The notes under the pieces: generated by a model
What the model saw: only the letters and a program-made list of their open reading frames with translations
The model's database searches: none
What the model was told of the DNA's origin: nothing
Made by a program: the position numbers and the translations under genes
In this document: positions 36,960 to 46,419 of the stretch, one piece after another
Layout: every line of letters begins with the position of its first letter
How positions within the stretch are numbered: the stretch's first letter is position 1
DNA from: Streptomyces chartreusis NRRL 3882
GTDB lineage: Bacteria; Actinomycetota; Actinomycetes; Streptomycetales; Streptomycetaceae
Assembly (NCBI RefSeq): GCF_900236475.1
Contig: NZ_LT963352.1
Location: 124,001-188,000, forward strand
Direction: 5' to 3'
Length of the DNA: 64,000 nucleotides

Positions 36960-37415
36960 TCCGTGGTGGCAGGTCAGCACCGCCGACCTTGTGGACCGCT
37001 ACAACCTGCAGTGCAGACCGGTCCGCGACCTCATCGTCGACTACCTCACCGAACGCCAGCCGAACCTCGACTACACCTCGCTCAACAAGCTATCGACGTC
37101 CCTGACAAGCCTGTTCTGGGCCGACCTCGAGCAACACCACCCCGGCATCGACTCCGTCTGGATGCCGAAACGGGCACGGCCTGGAAGACCTGCCTCGCCA
37201 CGAAGACGGACCGGAAGCGCAGCCCGAACGGCACCGTCGTCACCATCACCGAACCCCGGGCCAGCGCCCACACGGTCAAGCAGGCCGTCCGGGCCTTCTA
37301 CCCGGACATCGCTCACTGGGCCCTCGATGAACCCGAGAGATGGGGCCGGTGGGCTGCACCAGTCCCCACATTCGATCAGATCGCCGCCCGCAACAGCGCC
37401 GTCAGAAAGCCCTGA
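36960..37415 (+). pseudogene. Relic of a long integrase-like transposase
   Basis: Two frames give STADLVDRYNLQCRPVRDLI with LDYTSLNKLSTSLTSLFWAD, and then ITEPRASAHTVKQAVRAFYP with WALDEPERWGRWAAPVP. This resembles the C-terminal region of large site-specific integrase-like proteins common in Streptomyces mobile DNA. Both the front of the gene and the frame are lost. Confidence 0.5.
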
Positions 37416-37680
37416 CCGTAGTGATCTCTGCCTGCGCCGAGCGCCGCCTACGATTCCGAATCGTCGTCATCCAGGGTGGGCGAGAACGCCTTCGCTTAGC
37501 TGCACCGCAGCGGCCGCGCCCAGCAGGAATCCTCGCGGACTCCACGCCGCAGACCGCGGTGATGCCGACATGCTTGAACGGCTCGACGCGGACGTGGACG
37601 ACCGCGTGCAGGGCCTTGGCGCCTCTGAAGATTGCCCACACATCGGCATGGCCGTCCATCCATACACGTCAGAGTCGAGT

Positions 37681-38928
37681 TCAGCCAGGCACCGGATCTT
37701 CGGAGGCGGGCAGCGGTTCCGCGGTCTTCGGAGCCAGGGCGCGGATGGAGGGGGTGGCGACCATGGTGAGGGTGGCGAGGAGGATGAGCGCGGCGGCCGC
37801 GTAGAGGGTGGCATGGAGACCGAGGAGGAGCACGGCGGGTCCGGCGGCGAACTGGGCGAGCGGAAGCGCGAGGTAGGAGCCGAGGTCGTCGTAGGCGTAG
37901 ACGCGGGCCAGGCGGTCCTCGGGGATCTGCTCGTTGAGGGTCGAGTACCAGGCGACGCCGGCCTGTTCGACGCCCACGCCCGCCACAAAATTGGCCACGA
38001 CCAGCACCCAGGTATACGGGGCGAGCGCGAGCAGCAGCGGGATCGTCGCCGTCAGGCCCATCAGCGCGCAGCCGACCAGAATGGCGCGCCGGGGCCGCCA
38101 TCTCAGCGACAATATGCCGCCGGCGACCGCACCGAGCGAGCCCGCAGCAAGGGCCAGGCCCCAGCCGCTGCGGCCGATCCCGGTGGTGTCGGCGACGGCC
38201 GGGCCGAGGACGGTGAACGAGGCGGTGAGGCCGGCGTTGAGGAAGCAGAAGGCCACCACGATCACCCACACCCAGGTACGGGAGGTGAACTCCCGCCAGC
38301 CGAGGCGCAGTTCATGCACCAGGCCGGGGCTGGGCGCGGGCGGCGCGACCTGGACGCGGACCAGCGCGAAGGACGCGGCGGCGAGCGCGAAGCTGAGCGC
38401 GTCGACGGCCAGGCCCCAGCCTGGGCCGATGGCGGCGACCAGTACGCCGCCCAGCGAGGCGCCCACGATCATCGCGCTGCTGCCCGCGACCCGGGAGAGC
38501 GCGAGGGCCGCGCGGCCGGACTCGGCCGGCACGGTCTGGGGCAGCAGGGCCTGGGCGGCCGGCTGATAGCAGGAACTTGCCGCCCCGTTCACCGCGGCGA
38601 GCACCATGAGCACAGGGATGGCGGCGCTGTGGGTGAGGACCAGGGCCGCGACCACCGCCTGGCTCGCGGCGCTGACCACACTGCTGCCCACCAGCAGCGG
38701 GCCGCGCGGCAGCCGGTCCGCCAACACCCCGCCGTACAGCAGGAAGAGGATGCTGGTGAGGGAGTGGGCGCCGACCACCAACCCGAGCGAGCCGACCGAG
38801 CCAGTGGCGTCGAGCACGGCGAAAGCCAGGGCGATCGGCGCAACTCCGTTGCCGAGCAGGTTGGCCGTCGTACCTATGAAGAGGTAACGGAACGCGCGGT
38901 GGCGCAGAGGCATCAGGGCGGCAGACAT
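37681..38928 (-). CDS. MFS transporter (12 TM exporter type)
   Basis: A 415-residue membrane protein with about 12 hydrophobic segments. The loop between helices 2 and 3 has GGVLADRLPRGPLL, the MFS motif A region. It resembles the MFS_3/EntS-like exporters. ATG 38928 is preferred over an in-frame TTG at 38943. The substrate is unknown. No adjacent regulator is intact; a LysR relic lies downstream of the next junction. Confidence 0.88.
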   Translation of the reverse strand: MSAALMPLRHRAFRYLFIGTTANLLGNGVAPIALAFAVLDATGSVGSLGLVVGAHSLTSILFLLYGGVLADRLPRGPLLVGSSVVSAASQAVVAALVLTHSAAIPVLMVLAAVNGAASSCYQPAAQALLPQTVPAESGRAALALSRVAGSSAMIVGASLGGVLVAAIGPGWGLAVDALSFALAAASFALVRVQVAPPAPSPGLVHELRLGWREFTSRTWVWVIVVAFCFLNAGLTASFTVLGPAVADTTGIGRSGWGLALAAGSLGAVAGGILSLRWRPRRAILVGCALMGLTATIPLLLALAPYTWVLVVANFVAGVGVEQAGVAWYSTLNEQIPEDRLARVYAYDDLGSYLALPLAQFAAGPAVLLLGLHATLYAAAALILLATLTMVATPSIRALAPKTAEPLPASEDPVPG

Positions 38929-39133
38929 GCGCCTGATCGTCAAAGCCGGGCGGCGTGCCCGTCAACGGATTTTACGACCGGGCCGGGTGTGCGGCTGCCC
39001 GCTCATTGGCTTCTGAACGACGCCTACGCCGGCGCGGCAGGCGTGGCCCTGCGGATCGACGGTACCGCGGTCCAGTCCGCCGCCGCGCGCGAACAAGCGG
39101 GCCCAGGGGGTGTCTGTTAATTCGGTCATCTGG

Positions 39134-39427
39134 TCAGCGGGCTACCCAGTCCGGTGCCCACACGTCGTGCCGGCTAGGCGGGCCTGCGGTGCGCAGATGG
39201 TCGCGTAGCGCGGTCAGCACGGGGTGCTGGTCTCCGCTGCGGAAAAGCAGCACATGCGGGTAGACCGGGGTCGGGTCGTGCAACGGGATGCGCCGCAGGT
39301 CGTGGGTCTGGGGCCACAGATACCGGTCCCCGCTGCCGACGAGGGTGGCCAGCGAGGCCGAGTCGGCCAGCGTGTCCATCAGGGCCTCGTCGCCGGTGTT
39401 GGGGCCGAGCGCGTGTTCCAGCTGGCA
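39134..39427 (-). pseudogene. LysR-type regulator C-terminal relic
   Basis: About 97 codons of the effector domain remain (LEHALGPNTGDEALMDTLAD, LFRSGDQHPVLTALRDHLR), ending at 39134. The N-terminal HTH is gone; the neighbouring IS5-type transposase begins some 40 bp beyond the break. A GTGTCTGTTAATT string at 39112 resembles that IS type's terminal sequence. Confidence 0.65.
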
Positions 39428-39466
39428 CCGTGGTCGCGGGAGTGCCCGCCCAGGTGATCAAGACGA

Positions 39467-40418
39467 TTGACTGATCCAGGCCGGGCCGGCCCAGCTGCAC
39501 AGCGCCCCCACGGTCTGATCCTGTTGCCTCGCTACGCCCGGCTGACCGACCGGCTGTGGGACCGGATCCGACCTCTGCTGCCCTCCGGTACCGGTCGTCG
39601 CGGCAGGCCGTGGGCCGATCACCGCTGCGTTGTGGAGGCGATCGTCTACCGGTACCGCACCGGCATCCCTTGGCGAGACCTTCCAGCCGTGTTCGGATCC
39701 TGGAAGACCGTGTGGGCCCGCCACCGCCGCTGGGCCGCCGTCGGAATCTGGGACCGCGGGCTCGGCGTCCTGCTCGCCCGCGCGGACGACGACGGGCTGA
39801 TCGATTGGCGGGTGGCGGTGGACTCCACCATCACCCGGGCCCACCAGCACGCCACCAACACGCACCGTCCCGAGGAGTGCCGGGCTGCAGCCCAAGGGCA
39901 GGGCCTCAACGGCCACCGAGAGCCCGCTGGGCACGCGATCGGCCGTTCCCGCGGTGGGCTGACCACGAAGATCCACCACGCCGTGGACGGTCAGGGCCGA
40001 CCGCTGGCCGTCATCGTGACGCCTGGGGAGGCGCACGACGGCCGCTCCCTGCCGTTGCTGCTGGACGAGCTGCGAGTCCCCAGGACTGGAGCGGGCCGCC
40101 CCCGCGCGACCCCGACCATGCTGCTAGGGGACAAGGCATACTCCTCCCGAGCGATCCGAGCGACGCTCAAGGCCCGGGGGATCACTGCGGTCATCCCTGC
40201 GCGGCGTGACCAGCAGAAGCACCGTCGCCGCCGTGGTTCAGCAGGCGGGCGTCCGTCGAAGTTCGATCCGGTGGCCTACAAAAACCGCAACGTGGTCGAA
40301 CGGTCCTTCGCGCTGCTCAAGCAGTGGCGGGGTTTGGCCACTAGGTTCGACAAGCTCGCGATCGTCTACCGCTCGGGCTGCGGTCCTCGCCGCAGTGCTG
40401 GTCTGGGCTCGCATTTAA
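39467..40418 (+). CDS. IS5-family transposase with C-terminal frameshift
   Basis: A DDE transposase: LTDRLWDRIRPLLPSGTGRR at the front, VAVDSTITRAHQHATN with the first Asp, MLLGDKAYSSRAIR with the second, and NVVERSFALLKQWRGLATR with the Glu. Near 40377 one base shifts the last 13 codons. The expected end (VLAAVLVWARI, stop 40418) is in another frame, while the actual ORF runs on to 40492. The right end TTAACGGACACGCC at 40413-40426 fits the terminal repeat of this IS type. Function may survive because only the extreme C-terminus is changed. Confidence 0.8.
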
Positions 40419-40593
40419 CGGACACGCCTAGTGGCGGCTTGCATGGAGCAAAGGAGGTAGGCTGCCCCGCGCACTGTGACTCGCAGCGATAGTTGGCCAC
40501 TCGCAGTGCTGCTTGGCCAGGTGGACGCCCGATCCGCACCGATCACCGACCGCTACATCACGGCCTGTCGCGCATATGCAGGCGACGCGGAAG

Positions 40594-41430
40594 TCATCCC
40601 GGGCTACCGGGTGCAGGCTGGTGCCCGCCGCCGGTGGGCTCGAACCCTGCCAGCATCTGCTCCAGCGCCGCCTGGTCCGGCCCTACGAACGCCGATTCCC
40701 CGGCTGCCGAGCCGAGCGTGTCGATCATCGACGCGGTGAGCCCCGGCGCCGGTGGCAGATGCGTGGAGAGGATGAGCTCCGGCTCCCTGTCCCGCAGCGG
40801 CTGGAAGGTGCCGAGGAACTTCTGGACATCCACGTTGTGCACCCACGGGCTGTCGACCGTGGCCCACAGCAGTTGCGCGGCCCTCAACTCCTCCACGCCG
40901 ACCGCACGGACGTCATCGGCGTGTGCCAGTTCAGCACTGGGCATCGGCCCACCGAAGCAGTCGGAGCTGAAGCAGACCCCCGACCGGTCGTCGAAGAGGG
41001 CGACTGTGGCTGGGTTGTCGAACAGCGGCGGCTTGAACCCCGTGAGCGTGCGGTCGCCGACATTGAGGCTCTGCCCCGGATTGAGCAAATACAGGCGATC
41101 GAGCGGCAGCGGCCTCTCACAGGACATGAACCCGGCGGACAGGAACGTGGTCACGACGCGCGCCTTGGGCGCCGCGGCGAGCAGATCGAATATGCCACCC
41201 GTGTGATCACGATCCGGGTGCGTAAGCCAGATCCATCGCACGTCGGCGGGATCCAGCACAGAACCAAGCACCTCTAGAAAGTTCCTGTCGGGGAGCCCTA
41301 GTCCGGTGTCGATGACGACGGGCTGCGAGGCGAGCAGTACGAAGGCGTTCACCGGGAGGTGCCCGATCCCCGGCGCCTCAAGGCTGTCATTCAGAACGCT
41401 GATGTCCGGGCGGACCTTGTGAACCGGCAT
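40594..41430 (-). CDS. Metallo-beta-lactamase-fold protein
   Basis: A 278-residue protein. VVIDTGLGLPDRNFLEVL, then IWLTHPDRDHTGGIFDLL (HxDxDH metal motif, with Pro-Asp in place of one His context) and ILSTHLPPAP are the MBL elements. VCFSSDCFGGPMP near 150 is like the oxygen- or thiol-handling subgroup. It starts at ATG 41430. No operon partner is intact nearby. The function is not predictable beyond hydrolase or oxidoreductase. Confidence 0.85.
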   Translation of the reverse strand: MPVHKVRPDISVLNDSLEAPGIGHLPVNAFVLLASQPVVIDTGLGLPDRNFLEVLGSVLDPADVRWIWLTHPDRDHTGGIFDLLAAAPKARVVTTFLSAGFMSCERPLPLDRLYLLNPGQSLNVGDRTLTGFKPPLFDNPATVALFDDRSGVCFSSDCFGGPMPSAELAHADDVRAVGVEELRAAQLLWATVDSPWVHNVDVQKFLGTFQPLRDREPELILSTHLPPAPGLTASMIDTLGSAAGESAFVGPDQAALEQMLAGFEPTGGGHQPAPGSPG

Positions 41431-41834
41431 GTCGCATCTCCATGCCCCCAGGATGGTGATCGCGCCGCGGCCTACGCGTCAATCATCTGCCCCTCTCCCT
41501 GGCCTCGCATCCCGGCCACGGCATCAGGCAGGCGTGGCAGCAGGAGCGGTGGCGGCGGCAGGAAGGTCGCCGAGGAGCGGACCCGCGAAACGGCCCCTCC
41601 AAGCCTGAGCCCTCCTCCATCGGCCGGAGCCGGGAGGCCGCTCGCAGCGCACTGCGGGGCGGCCTAGCACTCAAGCGGTAGATCGTGATCTTGCTCCCGC
41701 AATGCTGTGGCAGGAGCGCTCCGCGCGGTGGCTGAACTCTCGCACGTTTTGCATGCCCAGGGATGCGGCGAGAGCCTGGAAATGGCGGGGCTGCCGCCCG
41801 GCAGTCACGGCTCGCAGCAGTTATGGGAGGTCTC
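41431..41834. other. Intergenic, nothing recognised
   Basis: About 400 bp between divergent genes. No protein-like frame, repeat or clear promoter was found. Confidence 0.35.
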
Positions 41835-42137
41835 ATGGCTGTCCTGGTGGAGGTCGAGTTTTCGGGAGTGACAGCGCAGCAGTACGACACTGTGGATCAG
41901 CGTGTGGGCGCGCGAGCGGAGCGGCCTCCTGAAGGGCTGCTGTTCCACACGGCGATCATCACTGACACGGGTTTGCGGGTCGTTGACCTGTGGGAGTCGA
42001 CCGAGGCGTGTGAAGCGTTCATCGCGAACCGGCTCCAGCCCGTCATCAGGGAGGTGGGCTACCCCGAGCCGTCGTCGGAACCGAAGTTCTCGAATGTGCA
42101 CTACCACTTCGAGCGGCGGCAGCAGGTCGACGCCTGA
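41835..42137 (+). CDS. Small dimeric alpha-beta-barrel-like protein
   Basis: This 100-residue protein starts at ATG 41835 with GGGAGG seven bases upstream. VEVEFSGVTAQQYDTVDQRV, GLLFHTAIITDTGLRVVDLW and FIANRLQPVIREVGYPEP fit the ferredoxin-like fold of ABM-type monooxygenase or EthD-like small proteins. Similar genes are common in Streptomyces without a known function. No partner is evident. Confidence 0.7.
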   Translation: MAVLVEVEFSGVTAQQYDTVDQRVGARAERPPEGLLFHTAIITDTGLRVVDLWESTEACEAFIANRLQPVIREVGYPEPSSEPKFSNVHYHFERRQQVDA

Positions 42138-42232
42138 GGTTCCTGAAGCGACAGGCTCCAGGGCACGGCCCCACCGCACCGCCCTTTCACGGTTACGGGA
42201 CAGTCCTTAGCTGGGGAATAGACCGCGCACCC

Positions 42233-42828
42233 CTATGCCTGGAATTGAATGCCCCTCGAATCGACAGGCCGCCAGAGGCGGCGTGCCACGGCATCCTGAA
42301 GTTGAGCCGCTACCTCTCGATTCTTAGCCCACTGGCTGATGAACGTCGTATCGAAACAATCTTGCTCGCTATTGGAAGCGACCTGGGCAACCAAACTCCC
42401 ATGGCCTTGACCCACGCCGTTGTCCCAAGCGTTGTTGCATGGAAGGGTCCGAATCCTTGCCTCGAGCCAGGATCTGAGTTCGGCCGGTACGAGTACGTAG
42501 CAGGCCCTCAGGAAGGCGATGGTCTGCTGAGGGGCAACGGGCAGCGTGTCGCCCGCGATGATGCGGCGGGTCATGCTCTTGGTCCCGGCGAGCTCCTCGT
42601 CCTTGGTGGTGGTGACCACGATGAAGGCCTGGACGGTCTCCCAGGCGGGGACAGTGCTGCGGAGGCGGCGCGCTCAAGCGTCGCCTTCGACGGTGCCCCC
42701 CTTCACGTGCAGGAGCTTGGTCATCTGCTCATAGGTCAGTCAGCCCCGGCCTTGCGGCTGCGCAGAAAGTCCGCGAGCTTCGCGCACGTCGGTACGGTGC
42801 GGTCCACCGGCTTCTCGGGTCGTCCCAT
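42233..42828 (-). pseudogene. XRE-type HTH regulator, frameshifted
   Basis: ATG 42828 gives MGRPEKPVDRTVPTCAKLAD followed by FLRSRKAGAD and a stop. One missing base separates this from LTYEQMTKLLHVKGG in the next frame, and later pieces (TVPAWETVQAFIVVTTTKDE, FLRACYVLVPAELRSWLEAR) follow in a third. The pattern matches the start of large Streptomyces HTH-domain proteins. Bases 42233-42619 alone give an open 128-codon frame but no separate family. Confidence 0.6.
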
Positions 42829-42855
42829 GGCGACCGCCCGCGCCGGGCGCGAAGC

Positions 42856-43179
42856 TCAGTCGCCGTACAGCCAGCTGCCGTATCCGGCGCCGCCCACGAG
42901 ATAGTGCAGGCCGAAGACGCCGGGGAACAGCACCAAGGCCGGCACCCCGACCCGCATCAGGACCGGGGCCCCGACCGACAAGGGCCCGGCCCGGCCCCTG
43001 ACGGTGCGCCAGTCGCAGCAGCGCCGGACCTCTCCCCCGCGAAACCACCACAAGAAGAGCCCGGGGAGCGTCCCCACCACGGCTATGAAGGCGGCACACA
43101 ATCCCACGACAGCGAGGAACATCCTCCGGCCGCCGTGGCCACCCAAGAACAGGGAGGCCACCCCGAACAGAGCCACCAC
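42856..43179 (-). CDS. Small membrane protein, hypothetical
   Basis: A 107-residue ORF from GTG 43179 with three probable membrane helices (MVALFGVASLFL, FLAVVGLCAAFIAVVGTLPG, VPALVLFPGVFGLHYLVGG). An in-frame TAG five codons upstream may have shortened it. No family is recognised. It lies among pseudogenes and may itself be decayed. Confidence 0.45.
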   Translation of the reverse strand: MVALFGVASLFLGGHGGRRMFLAVVGLCAAFIAVVGTLPGLFLWWFRGGEVRRCCDWRTVRGRAGPLSVGAPVLMRVGVPALVLFPGVFGLHYLVGGAGYGSWLYGD

Positions 43180-43407
43180 GGCCAGCCCCTACACGGCCCC
43201 ACGCACCGCCACGTCCCCAATTCACCGACAGAGTCGTTCCAAACGAGGCACATGACGCCGGGTGGCCGGGCCTCTCCGCCACAGGCAACCTACCTCTACG
43301 CCCTTCGAACGGGCGAAACTCCTCATCCGTGCGCAACCACCGGACCCGGGTACGTGTCCCACGCAGGCGACGTGCCTGCAATCCCCGCGCCCGCGCCTCT
43401 TCCAGGA

Positions 43408-43621
43408 CCTGTCCACTGTTCGGGATTGTGCTGGCGACGACAGCCGCAGCGGCTACTGCCTCGATGCCGTCTCCGCCATCCACGCGTGCTCCGGAGTCCG
43501 TGACTCGATGAAGTGCTCGCTCAAGCACGTCGATGACCTTCTGAGGAGTCAGCCCCTCAAGCTCATCGACGAAGTCTGCAGCGAGGTCGCTGTCGAATGG
43601 GCCGGTTCCCCACGTTCCCAT
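43408..43621 (-). pseudogene. DUF4259 protein, N-terminal fragment
   Basis: ATG 43621 starts MGTWGTGPFDSDLAADFVDE, the hallmark of DUF4259 proteins. Homology ends after about 71 residues (VVASTIPNSGQ), about half the usual length. The frame continues into unrelated sequence. Confidence 0.75.
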
Positions 43622-43742
43622 GCACGGCTTCTGCCATCGCTCTATCGGACGAAGGCAGCATTCACTTTTGGCGTCGCCCAGGGGCTTGCGGTGGGACGGT
43701 GGACGGTGGAGTGGTTCTGCCGCGGGACTCGATGCGTCACTG

Positions 43743-44357
43743 TCAGGCAGGCCCGAGCACCTCGGGTGCGACCAGGGCGCGGGCGGTATCGGCGAAGTAC
43801 CGCTCAGGGGCCTGCTCGGTCAGGCCGAGGACGGCGCGCTGGCCGAGTCCGGAAAGCAGTGCCCGCAGCGCTCTTGCCAGGTGCCGCGCCTGCCGCGCCG
43901 ACACCGTGGAGCCCTGATGCGGTCTGCCGGTGAACAGCTCAGCCAAGCGCTCTTCGTGTGCCTGGATGGACGTAGCCAGCCTGGCCTTCAGCTCGGGGTC
44001 GCGCAGGGCCATGTCCTGCAGGCTCGTCTCAAACGACAAATGACGCAGGGCCTCGGGGTTCGCACAGGTGCGCGCGTAGAAGTGGGCGAACGCCTCGACG
44101 GCCGCCAGCAGGTCGAGGCTGGCGGGCACCGCCTGGTCGATCCCGTCGTAGTGCGGGCCGAGGTGGTCGGCGACCAGGGCGGTCAGCAGGCCGTTCTTGC
44201 TCCCGAAGAGCGAGTAGACGGCCCCGGTGGTCAGGCCGGCCTGTTCGGCGATCTCTTCCAGCCTGGCGCCATGACCGTCACGGGTCACGACCCGGCGTGC
44301 GGCCTCCAGCAGTGCGCGGCGGTTGCGTTCCTTGGTCTCCGCCCTCGTCATTCTCAT
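43743..44357 (-). CDS. TetR-family regulator divergent from M14 peptidase
   Basis: About 204 residues from ATG 44357; GTG 44363 and ATG 44351 are alternatives and none has a good SD site, so the message may be leaderless. The HTH is RRALLEAARRVVTRDGHGAR, and LEEIAEQAGLTTGAVYSLFG. The palindrome at 44367-44377 lies just before its start and seven bases before the peptidase start, so it probably represses both. Confidence 0.88.
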   Translation of the reverse strand: MRMTRAETKERNRRALLEAARRVVTRDGHGARLEEIAEQAGLTTGAVYSLFGSKNGLLTALVADHLGPHYDGIDQAVPASLDLLAAVEAFAHFYARTCANPEALRHLSFETSLQDMALRDPELKARLATSIQAHEERLAELFTGRPHQGSTVSARQARHLARALRALLSGLGQRAVLGLTEQAPERYFADTARALVAPEVLGPA

Positions 44358-44366
44358 AATCACATT

Positions 44367-44377
44367 ATTACAGTAAT
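44367..44377. promoter_or_regulatory. Palindromic operator candidate ATTACAGTAAT
   Basis: Five-base arms ATTAC and GTAAT around one A form an AT-rich palindrome in the 26-bp gap between the TetR and M14 genes. The position suits a TetR operator covering both starts. Confidence 0.5.
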
Positions 44378-44383
44378 CTCCTT

Positions 44384-45697
44384 ATGGATATCACGCGCTA
44401 CATGGGCCAGGTGCCCGACTACCCGTCCTTCCCGTCCGTCGACGCCCTCCACGCGGAGTTCGACGCCATCACCACCACCCACCCGCAGCTGGCACGGATC
44501 AGGACCGTCGGGACCTCGCGGCTGGGCGATCCCCTGCGCGTGCTCACCATCGGCGACGGCCCGGCGGACGCCCTGGTTATTGGTGGGCCGCACCCCAACG
44601 AGCCGATCGGCTTTCGCACGATCACCGCCCTGGTCGACCTGCTCTGCCGGGACTCGGCACTGCGCGCTGAGTTGGGATGCCGCTGGCACGTCCTTGCGTG
44701 CGCCGACCCCGACGGCGCCCGGCTCAATGAGGGCTGGTACGGAAACCCCGGCGACCGCCGCGCCTACGCCGAGCACTTCTACCGCCCTGACCTGGACGAG
44801 CAGGTCGAGTGGAGCTTCCCTCTCACCGTCGGCGACTACCGCTTCGACCGCCCGTTGCCGGAGACCACGGCTCTGATGCGGCTGATGGACGAGATCGAGC
44901 CGGACCTGGTCTGCTCGCTGCACAATGGCGAGCACCAGGGGGTGTTCTACTACCTCAACCGCGACGACGCGGCGCTCGCCCGGCAGCTCGCCGAACTCGC
45001 CGCCATCGAGGGGCTACCCAGCCATCACGGCGAGCCCGAGGTGCCGGGCTCGCGGCTGATCGCGCCATCCGTCTACTCCACCCCCACCGGCTCCACCCTC
45101 GGCCCGGCCTTCGGGGCGGGCGCCGGCAGTGCCGACTACGCCGCCCGATTCGACGCGCTGCACTTGGTGGCCGAGGTCCCCCTGTGGACCGACGACCGGG
45201 CGGCCGACGAGACCGCGACGGACCTCGACTACCGAGACCTGGTAGCCGCCTCCGCAGCCGCCCGGAAAGAGGCGTTCACGACCGTGGAGACCGCACTGAA
45301 CGCCGTCGCCAACGACCTCACCGTACGATCCCCGTTCCGACGCTCCGTCGAGGGCACGCTGCGAACATTGCGTACGTACGCCGGCCAGCTCGAGGCGCTC
45401 GCCCTGCCTGATCGGCCCGCCACGGTCGCCGAAACGTTCGACCAGCGCCAGGAAGTACACCTCGTCCGGCTCCGCCTGCTCGGTACCTGCCTGCGCATGC
45501 TCGACGCCGAGATCGACGCGGGCAACCCCGCCCCGGCCATCCGCACCCAGCGCTCCCGCCTCGCCGGGCACTTCGACCGCTGGACGACCGAAGCCGAGAC
45601 CGAAACCGCGGGCATGCGCCTGGAGATCCGCAGACCCGTCGCCGTGCAACTGGGCGCCATCCTGCTCACCGCACAGGCTCGGCGCCATGAACGCTGA
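44384..45697 (+). CDS. M14-family zinc carboxypeptidase
   Basis: A 437-residue protein from ATG 44384. The zinc ligands are visible: IGGPHPNEPIG (HxxE) and the third His in VCSLHNGEHQG. A catalytic Glu is plausible in LVAEVPLW. There is no signal peptide, so it acts in the cytoplasm, unlike digestive M14 enzymes. Its role may be trimming peptides or processing a peptide natural product (inference). The divergent TetR gene is the likely regulator. The C-terminal 150 residues are helical and not part of the usual catalytic domain. Confidence 0.88.
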   Translation: MDITRYMGQVPDYPSFPSVDALHAEFDAITTTHPQLARIRTVGTSRLGDPLRVLTIGDGPADALVIGGPHPNEPIGFRTITALVDLLCRDSALRAELGCRWHVLACADPDGARLNEGWYGNPGDRRAYAEHFYRPDLDEQVEWSFPLTVGDYRFDRPLPETTALMRLMDEIEPDLVCSLHNGEHQGVFYYLNRDDAALARQLAELAAIEGLPSHHGEPEVPGSRLIAPSVYSTPTGSTLGPAFGAGAGSADYAARFDALHLVAEVPLWTDDRAADETATDLDYRDLVAASAAARKEAFTTVETALNAVANDLTVRSPFRRSVEGTLRTLRTYAGQLEALALPDRPATVAETFDQRQEVHLVRLRLLGTCLRMLDAEIDAGNPAPAIRTQRSRLAGHFDRWTTEAETETAGMRLEIRRPVAVQLGAILLTAQARRHER

Positions 45698-45821
45698 ACA
45701 GAGCGGCCGGGCCGATCAGTGGTCTCCCCGCAACATTCCCGCCGAGCAACGACATCAATTCCCGCCGAAATCGATCACGCAAACAGCTGGCAGGTGACTC
45801 CCACACGGGCCCAGCAGCGCG

Positions 45822-46019
45822 TACCCCGAGGGCGGATACCACTCCTACGACCGCTGCATCCCGATCGTGGCGATCACGCTGGACCTGCTGCGCGAACACG
45901 ACCCGGCCGGACCGGCGTTCCGGCGCTTCGGCCGCGACCACTGCGAGCCGCTGCTGGACGCGATCGGCAGCCCCTGCCGGGACGCCTACATCGCCCGCCG
46001 CCGCCACGCCGCCCGGTAG
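45822..46019 (+). pseudogene. Unrecognised gene fragment
   Basis: An open frame ending at TAG 46017-46019 reads YPEGGYHSYDRCIPIVAITL, then DLLREHDPAGPAF and ARRRHAAR. The composition is that of a real protein C-terminus, but no start or upstream coding sequence joins it. The family is not identified. Confidence 0.35.
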
Positions 46020-46419
46020 GAGGAACAGCGCCGCGCGGAGCGGGAGGCCAGGCGTCCGAACTCCTCGACGAGGCAAGCATGCGACATGCCTGGTCAGCGA
46101 TAGGGAGTGTCCACGGAGGGGGCCCCGAGGCCTGGGCTCCCCATCGCGCATCTCCCATAAGCAGCTGTCAAGAAGCGCCCGGGGCGGTCGGCTGCTCCCA
46201 TCCGTGCCAGCAGGCCGACGGCGGCGCGCCGGCCCCACTGGGCGATCTCCTCCCAACATGATCACTGGCTCCGTGCCTGTTCTGCTGCGGCGTCAACTCT
46301 CGCCGCACCGCGACGATGGACCGGGCGTCCTGACGTTGGCCGTTCGCCCCCTATCAGGTCTTGCTCCGCGCCCGCCGGCGCCGGCCTGGCGGCCGTCCAG
46401 ACCGGCGGACGAGGCGACG
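46020..46419. other. Intergenic, nothing recognised
   Basis: 400 bp of high-GC sequence with no supported gene or regulatory element. Confidence 0.35.

Noticed and set aside
35962..39120. A 1052-codon plus-strand open frame
   Set aside because: It starts at the end of the oxidase gene, runs through three transposase relics and then antisense to the MFS gene. Only short relic pieces within it are protein-like.
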